Assembly: GCA_027596035.1 (NCBI GenBank)
Contig: JADGJA010000085.1
Location: 1-45,275, forward strand
Length of the DNA: 45,275 nt
Direction: 5' to 3'
Source: Thoreauomyces humboldtii
Taxonomy: Eukaryota > Chytridiomycota > Chytridiomycetes > Spizellomycetales > Powellomycetaceae
Shown here: one piece after another, positions 9,880-21,226 of the stretch
Layout: each line of letters opens with the position of its first letter
Position numbering within the stretch: the first letter of the stretch is position 1
Position numbers and translations under genes: made by a program
Notes under the pieces: model-generated
The model's database searches: none
What the model was told of the DNA's origin: nothing
What the model saw: only the letters and a program-made list of their open reading frames with translations

Positions 9880-11149
9880 TTAGTCACCACTGGCGGATGC
9901 CCCGTTTTGCTCTTCGATCTGTCCGTCCTCCATTTCATAGTCCTCCATTTCGTTTTCTTGCGGTATGTCGACTGGGTCAGCATCTTCCGTATTGACGCCT
10001 GTTGTTGCCTTCCCATCCACCTGAAACCCTTGTGACTGTGTCACGGGCGCAAACTTTGGGGGTTCGACGATTGCTATTGTAGGCACTGGTGGGTGGGTCA
10101 GCACCACGATCGTTGGGTATTCGACGATCGTCTCCTGCCTGATGGCGGACGCCAGCGTCTGATCCAGGTCGAGTCGGACATAAGTCGGCTTGTTTGCCTG
10201 AGGAAAGAGATTGGACGGCGTGAGAAATAAATGTGTTCGGTCAATCGACTGCTTGGACTCTCTCTCCCTCTCTTTCTCTTACTGGTGTGCCCTCTCTCCG
10301 CAGGTACACCTTCAGGGCCTCTAGACCAGCCTTGCAATAGCCTTCGATTTCGAGCCTCAGCACGGCTGTACCGAACTTTTCGTCCAGGTGTGCGCCGATG
10401 ATCTTCCTCAGGGTCGTGGCTTCTCTCAGCCTATGGTCCAGCCTCGTGACCCGCGCCTCTGCAAAGTCCAGCTCGACAGTCCACGCGATGGCCTTCGACT
10501 TGTATACGAACGAGGACCTGTTTTGATCGTGACGCTTCATCCCCGCCGGCATGAGGCGGAGATCGATCTCGCGAGCGCGACACTGCCGGACGAGGATCTG
10601 GTGCTTTGGGCTGGGACGGGGTGGACGGAGTTGGGATCCTGCGGGTGCCGCGGATTGCGCCGTCAGCCGTTCGTTGTCGCGAGTGGCATTGTCGGCGGTC
10701 CGGTAGATGTCCTCCAGGAGAAGGTAATCTGTGGGCGGATGGGAAGGAAAACATCAGACTAGTCGGCCGGACGTGAACCTTCACTGGTTCCCTAGGCCAG
10801 AGCAATCCATCACCGCTTGTCATGTCATTTGGCGTATATTCCTTCAACTTGATGTAGTGGGTCTTGCTTCGCTGACCCAGACATCCCGAGTCCGCCTTGT
10901 GCTTCGTCGAGCACTGCAAGGAGCAGCTTCGCTTGTTGCATGCAGGACACCTGTACTACAAGATCCCACGGAGCGTCAACGTTTCCACATCCACTCTAGC
11001 CGACAGGAGCCTTCCCACGCGTCTCACGCGACCGGCTCCTTCTCATTCCCTACCTTGAAGACCTTTTCCGAGCAGACTTCGCAGCAAGTTTCTGGGGTGA
11101 CCTCTTGGATCGGCGACGCGGCTGCGGCGTCCTTCACCACGGTGTTCAT
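9880..11149 (-). CDS. BCD1: Box C/D snoRNP assembly factor BCD1 (HIT zinc-finger protein, ZNHIT6 homologue)
   Basis: BCD1 is a nuclear factor needed for the stability and early assembly of box C/D snoRNPs. Four exons, read downward: 11149-11054, 10955-10814, 10728-10283 and 10197-9880, giving 333 residues. The N-terminal HIT zinc finger is rebuilt by joining exons 1 and 2: CCEVC, then YRCPACNKRSCSLQC, then a KHKADSGC end, supplying the Cys and His ligands. After it comes SKTHYIKL, then SDYLLLEDIYR, the usual next block of the family. The core LMPAGMKRHDQNRS and WTVELDF is also typical. The C-terminal ~60 residues are acidic and polar. The start is the ATG just before the finger; an in-frame ATG at 11266 would add 39 residues. 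It converges with Aquarius. Confidence 0.9.
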
Positions 11150-11601
11150 GGCTTTTCTTGTCGAGTGTGTTGCAACGAGGGTACGGTCATGCACAGGCTG
11201 TTCCTTGGTTGTTTTTGTATTTTTCTTTTTGACGCAAGAGCTGAGAGAGAGTCCATGAGATGACATTTCAATCGGGGAAAAAGGTGGAGCGTTGCACAGT
11301 GTGACACACATGCGTACGGTAAGGCAGGGTGTTCCCCACGAGAGGAACCGCCCAACGCAGCACGCATTGCCACTGTACATGTACGTGCTGCATGCAGTAG
11401 CACTGTACGTCTCTTCCCGACCAACTCCTGAGCGCTGGACGCCCAACAAAGGTGGGCAGAGGGTCGAAATACTGTGGGTACAACGACCTTCCACAACAAG
11501 CTCTACGTAGCAAGCCCCCTTTTACAGCAAGCCCCCGACTCCCTGCAACGTCCTTGAATTGTCCCTCCCTGTGTCCCGTGCCTCGCGACGTCCCTGGATA
11601 G
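11150..11601. promoter_or_regulatory. Divergent promoter region of BCD1 and the dipeptidyl aminopeptidase
   Basis: This is the head-to-head region of 452 bases. It carries a T-rich tract near 11215-11230 and a palindrome GTACATGTAC at 11375-11384, followed closely by the short palindrome TGCATGCA and another GTAC. The same GTACATGTAC word occurs upstream of the mutarotase gene. I see no clear TATA box. Confidence 0.4.
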
Positions 11602-14600
11602 ATGCCCCCTGATACCTCCCGCAGCAACCACCCTGACATGTCCTCCGCGTTTCGGTCCTCTGCAGAGACCGGCTTCGCAGCCGTCGACCTCTCCGAGACG
11701 TCCCACGACAACCTCCTCGACGGCTCATGGGATACGACCGCGGTCTTTGTCGACTCTGCGAACTCGATGCGAAAGACGGACGGACGGGGTGGCCCCGCTG
11801 GGATACCACTGCAGGGACGGAAGACTCATCCTGGACGAGGAGGACCAGGTGGACGGAGGCGGCTGGACGAGGACGACGAGTACGACGACGCTTACATGGA
11901 CGATGTGGAGGACGACTCGGGTCTGCTGGGCGGGTTCCGGCAGACCGCCAAGAAACAGGCCAAGCACTACCTTCGGAAACCTTGGTTCTTGATGTGCGGG
12001 CTCGGACTGATCCTGGGTCTGATCATCCTGTCCTCGGTGGCTTCCAAGGGGGGGTCAATCGCTCGTGAGTCTTCTCTTGACCTGGAAAGACTGCCGCGGG
12101 TCTTGCCCATCGCAAATTCTCCTTCTGACGTTTCGATCTTCCAGCCGTCGAGCAGGAAAAGTCCACGGGCCCGACGCTCCTGAACGTCACACTCGCTCAC
12201 GTGATGAACGGTACTTTTCAAGCCGTACCATCGACTCAAACATGGATCACAGCCGGCGTCGACGGTTCTCAGTCCTTCCGTCGTGGGAACGTGGTCGGTG
12301 TCAGGCACGTGGAGACGGGCAACGAGACGATCCTCATGGAGGATGCGAAAGATCCGAGCGGAAATCAGCTCGAGTTCAACGAGGCGTTCATCTCGAACGA
12401 CCTAGAGTTCGTGTTGGTCGAGACGGATTACGAGAAGGGGTGGCGACATTCCTTCTTTGCCAACTATTGGCTGTGGAGCGTGCTGGAACGGAAGGCCACG
12501 CCGCTCGCCACTTCGAAGCCCGACAAAGCTATCCCTGACCAGCTTGGCAGCGGAAAGATCTCTCTAGCATTGTGGAGTCCAACGGACAACCATGTCGCGT
12601 GGGTGCGCGACAACGACATTTATGTCACGTTGAACGCCAATGTGGAGGTGCGAATCACGCACGACGGATCGAAGGATCTCATCAATGGTATCGCGGACTG
12701 GGTGTACGAAGAGGAGGTTCTAGGGACGCACGATGCCATGTGGTTTTCCACAAAGGGCACCCATATTGCCTATCTCAAGTTCAACGAGTCGGAGGTTCCA
12801 GAGTACAAGTTGCCATACTACCAGCGGAAGCAGCCAAGCTCCTACCCAGAGGAGATTGCTGTAAAATACCCCAAGCCCGGATATCCCAATCCGATCGTCA
12901 CCCTGCATATAGCTTCCCCTTCAGCAGCCAACGCGTCGGAAATCGACCTGCCTGTCGATCTAGACCCAGCACACAACTTCCTTGACGACGATCGCATCAT
13001 TTCAGACGTGACTTGGGTATCCGACGTCTCCTTGCTGGTCCGCACCACCAACAGGGTGCAGGATTCACAGCGTCTCTTCCTCGTCGCGAACGATGGCAGC
13101 GGTGCTTGGAAGGGCAAAATGGTTCGTAGCCGTACGGAGACCGACGGCGGCTGGATCACAAAGTTACGTCCGCTGCAATTTGTCCCACCTTCTTCGGCCG
13201 TGGGACGCGCCGCCCCTTCGTACGTGGAGCTGATGGAGAACAAAGCCGGATACTTGCATCTGGCGTACTTCTCTTCCGTAGACAGTGCAGAACCCTCCGT
13301 GTGGCTCACGTCCGGCAAGTGGGAGGTGGATAGTATACTTGGGGTTGATGCCGGAACAGGTCGTGTTTACTACTCGAGCGGCGAGGAAGGTCCTACGCAG
13401 CGCCACATCTACAGTGTGCGTCTGGACACGGAAAAGGAGAAGTTGACGCCGCCAAAAAGCCTACCAAATGACCTCACAGGGCTGCCCTCTTGGACGTTCA
13501 GTCTCGACGGACAGTCCGACGGCCCCATCCTCGGCGCCGCAGCCGACAACACTGGCTGGTACAGCGCGACATTCTCGCCCGGCTGCGGATACTACGTCTT
13601 GGATTATCAGGGTCCCGATGTGCCGTGGAGTCGCGTCATCAAAGTTGACAGCGAATGGACCGGCGCCGAAACCGACAACAAACGTGTGAGGGACCAATTG
13701 CCCATGTACGCCATGCCTCATCGAAGCTACATTCAGATCCCCACCGCCGCGAAGCCTCTCTCGGCGGACGATGGCGAAGCTTCTCCCCTTGCTGCAGCCG
13801 CACCCATTCCGCCGCAGCAGATGATGAACGCCATCCTGGAGGTTCCGTACGGGTTCGACCGCAATGGGACCATCCGCTATCCCGTTCTCATGAGAGTGTA
13901 CGGAGGACCCAACTCGCAGCTCGTGCAGCAACGCTTCGGGATCGACATGCAGTCCGCCATCGTCTCCGCCGGAGGATTCATCTCTCTGACCGTGGACGGT
14001 CGAGGGACGGGGTTCATGGGCCGTGCGTTTCGGTCGTCCGTTGCGTCCCACCTTGGGTCCGTGGAAGTCGACGATCAGATCGCTGCAGCCAAGTGGCTAG
14101 GCGAGCAGAGCTTTGTCGATCCCGAGAGGATCGCGATATGGGGTTGGTCGTACGGCGGTTACATGACCTCAAAGGTGGTCGAGGCCGACTCTGGCCTTTT
14201 CAAGGTCGGCATGGCGGTGGCACCGGTCACGGACTGGATGTACTACGATTCAATCTACACGGAGCGATACATGAAGACACCGAGGAGCAACGCGGAAGGC
14301 TACGAGAAGAGTGCTGTCGTCAACATGGACGGTTTCAAGAAGGGACATTTCCTTCTTGTTCATGGGACGGGCGACGACAACGGTAAGTGCGAAAAGCAAA
14401 CGTCGGCACCCGCGAGCGAAAGTTTCATTCGACCTGACTCGCCTCTCTGGAAAAAAAAACCAACAACTGAAAACAGTACACTTCCAAAATTCTGCGTCCC
14501 TCGTCTACCACCTGACGGGCGCCCACGTCCGCAACTACCGTGTGCAGTTCTACACGGATTCCGATCACTCGATGGGAGCCAACGGAGCCAACCGAGAAGT

Positions 14601-14667
14601 CTTCATCCTGCTCTGGAACTTCTTGAATGATGCCATCTGGGGCCCTGGGATCAATACGATACAGTGA
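11602..14667 (+). CDS. Type II membrane dipeptidyl aminopeptidase, peptidase family S9B (STE13/DAP2/DPP-IV type)
   Basis: This serine peptidase removes X-Pro or X-Ala dipeptides from N-termini, probably in the Golgi or vacuole membrane. Three exons: 11602-12064, 12145-14382 and 14477-14667, giving 963 residues. The first ~125 residues are a polar, acidic cytosolic tail with a DDEYDDAYMDD cluster. A single membrane anchor follows at about 128-147 (LMCGLGLILGLIILSSVA). The beta-propeller carries VYEEEVLG, the double-Glu motif that grips the substrate N-terminus. The catalytic domain has GWSYGG (nucleophile about Ser823), GTGDDN-VHFQ (about Asp898) and DSDHSM (about His931), so the triad is complete. 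The last intron falls just after DDN. Whether it is the STE13-like or the DAP2-like paralogue cannot be decided from sequence alone. Confidence 0.95.
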
Positions 14668-15085
14668 CAGGAACAGGGAGCCCTCGCTCCTTTACTATCT
14701 GACTGCTGCGCTGTCGCTTACTGGAGAGCATCTGACTGCACATGCAAAAGGTCCTAGGGCGGGCACCGGGGTCCTTTCAATGCCATAGCGATGCAGTCTT
14801 TACAGTATTCCCTAGCGGGCGGTTCACACACCCTCTACTTCTTGACCACAATGCAGCTATATTTCAGTGCTGGACAGAGTACTTGGGTGTCAGTGCTCCA
14901 AGGGTCTGAAAGGCTCTGGCATCATACATGTATGATCAGATACGCAACATGAGATTTGTCTGGGCCCTGGGGTAGAAACGCCGGGTCGTCGAATGTTGTA
15001 TCCGTAAGGAAAAGGTTGTATCCGCAGAACGCAAGGCACGCCCTCGTACCGTAGTCAGCTCGCAGGTACAGCACTTCAAGAACTG
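14668..15085. other. Intergenic region downstream of the aminopeptidase
   Basis: No gene is supported. The stretch holds the aminopeptidase 3' region, a perfect 16-base palindrome (14921-14936) and the presumed promoter of the small plus-strand gene at 15086. Confidence 0.5.
14921..14936. repeat. Perfect 16-base palindrome
   Basis: ATCATACATGTATGAT equals its own reverse complement. It lies 254 bases after the aminopeptidase stop and 150 bases before the next start. It could be a dimer binding site, or a chance palindrome; it lacks the loop and T-tract expected of a terminator hairpin. Confidence 0.9.
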
Positions 15086-15592
15086 ATGACAGAAGCATCT
15101 GATACGTATCTTCTTGCACATCTCACGGTACCGTGGAGTGATGCGGCAACCGCATCAGCTGCCGAGACTCAATATCGCTCTGCTGGCCTGGTGCACACAA
15201 GCGCCTCTCTCTTTGTTCTTCCGCCACCTATAGAGGCGTTACATGCGGCCTTCTCCCAACGCCACAAGGACAGGGATCTCACCACTGGAGCTCGAGCCCT
15301 GTGCAAGCATCACGAACGACGACCCGCTGGCACCAAAAGTCACTGCTTCTGGCCGACTCCTACTGGCAGTGAAACGGACAAGAGTGCGGCGGCCGAAGCG
15401 ATCTTTCAGAACATTACCACCAACGCTGTATGGCGGAATGTGCACACTCTGAATGCTAGTACTGTTGTGTATGAGATGCGCAATGGAGACGGCTACGGCA
15501 TGCGGTGGTCGTTTGATCCGCAGGCCGGCACCGTGTCTGGCTTTCGTGGCTTCCTCGAGCCTTTTCCTGAATGGCACGTGCCATCGACATAA
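15086..15592 (+). CDS. Conserved protein of unknown function with a GYGxRW...GFLEP core
   Basis: This is a single-exon ORF of 168 residues. The C-terminal half has landmarks I associate with an uncharacterised protein family of fungi, plants and bacteria: GARALCKH, a GSE...K block, NAVWRNVH, VVYEMRNGDGYGMRWSFD and FRGFLEP. I recall this order of motifs from family members but cannot name a function. Other members, as I remember them, continue after GFLEP with a Gly-His-Trp rich end; here the protein stops soon after, at FPEWHVPST. The first ~60 residues look less conserved. It ends five bases before the end of a doubtful minus-strand ORF. Confidence 0.65.
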   Translation: MTEASDTYLLAHLTVPWSDAATASAAETQYRSAGLVHTSASLFVLPPPIEALHAAFSQRHKDRDLTTGARALCKHHERRPAGTKSHCFWPTPTGSETDKSAAAEAIFQNITTNAVWRNVHTLNASTVVYEMRNGDGYGMRWSFDPQAGTVSGFRGFLEPFPEWHVPST

Positions 15593-15597
15593 TACAT

Positions 15598-15810
15598 CTA
15601 CTCTTCTACATCTGCCCTTGCTGCACGACTCAGAACAGGTCTCACATCGCTGTTGTTCCTGGCGATCAAACGAGTCAGAAGCTTCTCCATAGCGGCTTGT
15701 CGCGACTCGAACGCAGACGCGAACGCGGACAACGTCGATACTCGAATGCTGCTCATGATCCTCTCGAAAGCAGATAGCGGAAAGGCGCCATCTGAGCCCA
15801 TTCCGATCAT
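15598..15810 (-). CDS. Possible small protein, no recognisable family
   Basis: This is an ORF of 70 residues that starts MIGMGSDGAF and ends ADVEE. It is rich in Ala, Ser, Arg and Leu and could form an amphipathic helix (about residues 12-50), but I recognise no motif. It is only a candidate because it is open, starts with ATG, and sits head-to-head with DNAAF4. A short upstream frame (ATG with nine codons, then TGA) overlaps its start in another frame, which argues against efficient translation. It may equally be part of the 3' region of the plus-strand gene ending at 15592. Confidence 0.25.
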   Translation of the reverse strand: MIGMGSDGAFPLSAFERIMSSIRVSTLSAFASAFESRQAAMEKLLTRLIARNNSDVRPVLSRAARADVEE

Positions 15811-15976
15811 GTCGATCTTGTTGTAGGGATTGACATGATGTATAGTTGACGATGATGTGAGGGAAGTGATGAGTCACTGAGACGCGAGTCCTCCCCCAAC
15901 GCGCGTTTCCTCCCAAACCAGCCTAGACTCTAGAGAGCACCACTTCCGCAGTTTGAAAACCTCCACCAACACCACC
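15811..15976. promoter_or_regulatory. Upstream region of DNAAF4, with a Gcn4/AP-1-like word
   Basis: These 166 bases precede the DNAAF4 start. They contain GATGAGTCACTGA around 15868-15880, whose core TGAGTCA (15870-15876) is the bZIP (AP-1/Gcn4) recognition sequence. I looked for an RFX X-box, which controls many ciliary genes in animals, and saw no convincing copy. A binding site is only inferred. Confidence 0.35.
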
Positions 15977-17816
15977 ATGCCCATCCTCATCAAGGACTTC
16001 ACGTGGACCGAGTCAGACTCACATGTCTACCTCAACGTTCCGCTCAAGGGCGCAAACCCAAAGAAGATGGATGTCTATGGTAAGGAATGGCCAAGTGAGG
16101 AGCAAACCGACGATCACTCACCCCCAGCACCCCCAAAAAAAAACTCGAAGTAAACGACACATATGCCAAGATCAACTTTCCGCCTTACTTCTTCGAGCTG
16201 GACCTGAAGGAGGAGGTCGACAGCCAGGCCGCCGTGGCAACTATCGGGAACGGTTGTGCGAAGCTGGAGATGCCGAAGGTGCGGGGTGTGAAACATCCAT
16301 AATGGCCCCGATACTCGGCAAGACGCGATGAGCTGAAGGCTGACTCGTAGTCTTCCTCCTTCTTGCCCACATCAAGCGTGAGCCGGGGATCTGGAACGAG
16401 ATCACCTACACCCCTTCCTCCCCCTCGGCTCTGCGAACGCGAAGGGAGGCCGCCGATGCCCAGTTTCGACAACGAGCGGATGCGGCTCGAGAGGCAAAGG
16501 CCAGCGCGCGACGTGCCGAGGAACGACGACTGGTCCAGAATCAGATCGACGTGGAGAGAGCCGACCGGGAGGCCGTCGCGAACCTGAAGGAGGAGGAGAA
16601 ACGAAGGGCCGAGGAGGACATGGCGCGATGGGTCGCCGAGACGAAGACGCAGCGACGTGGGGACGCGCATCAAGTGGCCACGGCCGCTCGGCAGACTACG
16701 CGCCAGGCGCCTGTAGAACCAACGCAGAAGATCACGGAGATTTTTGACGATGACGACGATGTCACCGGCTTGGGGGGAATCGATGAGCCTCCGGACCTCG
16801 AGGACATGCGGGAGGAAGAGGAAGAGGAAGACAACGGAGAAAGTGGGATAGACATGGATGCAATCCGAGCAAGAGTCCGCGCTCAGCTTCAACGTACGTT
16901 GCCTTTTCAAGACTCTGGGAAAGCCGACCATTCTGCTAATCGGACGACCACCACATATTCTCGTAGCACCGACGAGAGACATTCCACCACCGCGCGGCAT
17001 GAACCACGAGATCACCATCAAGTTCACATCCCGCGGTTTGAAACCGACCAAGACCGCACGGGAGAGCGAAGACTGTAAGTTCTGATTGGGCCCAATCCGT
17101 TAACAATCACAACACTGATTTGGAAGAAACGCCTTAGTGAAATGGGAGTCCCGGATAAAGTCTATGCAGGACGAGCACGCACGCAAGATGGCACCAGCTG
17201 CCGAGGGCACTAGTCTCGAAGATGTCAATCGTAAGCTTCGCCACGAAACCGCATGAAGGTTCGGTGGGACAGCCTTCGACGCCGAAAGCGCAATTCTCAC
17301 TCTCATTGTTGCAGCCATTTTCCTGAAGGAAAAAGGTAACGGATTCTACCGCAGCGGAGACTATCCTGCTGCGGTCAACGCGTATACCGCTGCTCTGGAG
17401 GCCGATCCGCACAACCTGCCGTGAGTACATGCACGGCATTGCTATCTCAGCGTGACAAAGTTCACTGACATCTCTTGGCGTTTGCTTTTTCCAGATGCCT
17501 TTCCAACCGCGCTGCCTGCCACCTCCATCTCGATTCCCATGCTCTGTGCATTGAAGACTGCACAACTGCACTATCGATTCTCTCCGCGCACGAGAGCCGT
17601 ATCGTTGCGGAGATGATTGCCGACGAGTCGGTCGAGGATCGAAGACGTTCGAAAGTCAAGCTGCTGGTGAGGAGGGGAACCGCCAGGGTGAGGCTTGGAG
17701 ATATAGATCACGGTGCAAAAGACTACAGGCAGGCGCTGGAACTGGACCCAAGGAACGGTGATCTGAGGAAAGACCTGGAGGCATTAGGCAGCAGAACCGA
17801 GCAGATTGAAGCTTAG
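15977..17816 (+). CDS. DNAAF4: Axonemal dynein assembly factor DNAAF4 (DYX1C1 homologue)
   Basis: DNAAF4 is a cytoplasmic co-chaperone that works with HSP90/HSP70 to pre-assemble flagellar dynein arms. Seven exons: 15977-16079, 16151-16278, 16377-16893, 16967-17074, 17138-17230, 17315-17420 and 17495-17816, giving 458 residues (human 420). The N-terminal CS/p23 domain (about 1-90) starts MPILIKDFTWTE, has LNVPLKG and INFPPYFFELDL, and ends KREPGIWNEI. A charged coiled coil (about 100-200) and an acidic stretch with DDDDD follow. The C-terminal TPR repeats (about 318-450) have LKEKGNGFYRSGDYPAA, SNRAACHLHL and RRGTARVRLGD. For intron 2 I chose the acceptor at 16376 because it follows a long pyrimidine tract and keeps the CS domain intact; the AG at 16350 breaks phase. 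The gene indicates that the organism builds motile flagella. Confidence 0.93.
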
Positions 17817-17880
17817 CGTTGATGGATGTGATAGTGTCAATGTATTTGAACAACTTGCGCGTTGCTTATCGAGGAAACAC

Positions 17881-20761
<2,881 letters not shown>

Positions 20762-21226
20762 CTCTGACTTGCTCAGGCGCGCCCGCGGCGCGGGTTAGGT
20801 AAAAAATGCCCTCGTTAGGCGTCGTGAAGGCAATTCCATTGCGACTTTTAAAAAATGCTGGCCACCGACACCGAAACGCGATTTTCAGACACGCTGCCTA
20901 ACCCGGCTCAACCGCGGTGCTGGTGACAGTAAGAGAGCCTTTTAGCCCGTTAGATGGGAGAGTATGCTGAACAGCATCAGGAGAACGAAGGTAGAGTGCA
21001 GGGTCTACGATCAAAAGTTCCAACGAGTATGAACACGCTCTCGCTGCATAGCAGGAGCGGCGCATGAGGCCTCAGGCGTTACGTGCAGCTTTGATAGTGG
21101 TGGGACGCTGGGGGGACGAGCATTTTGATTTTGACTTGAAAGCTGTTGCTGTCGAGTCCCCAGGTAGTACCGTGTGTATGCCGGGTATGTCGGGGAGTGA
21201 TAAATATATTTCAAAGGGACTCCGAG
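20762..21226. promoter_or_regulatory. Kinase promoter and dynein 3' region
   Basis: Both flanking genes are on the minus strand, so this holds the start region of the kinase and the end region of dynein. Near 20776-20800 there is a GC-rich CGCCCGCGGCGCGGG run followed by TTAGG words, one of which recurs as CGTTAGGCG. I see no tRNA or other gene. Confidence 0.45.

Noticed and set aside
15861..15882. TGATGA ... CTGA resembling snoRNA boxes C and D
   Set aside because: The boxes are about four bases apart with no room for a guide, and there are no terminal stems. It reads better as a TGAGTCA word.
16185..17051. 288-codon minus-strand frame
   Set aside because: It is the antisense of DNAAF4 exons; the opposite strand has a coherent CS/coiled-coil/TPR protein.
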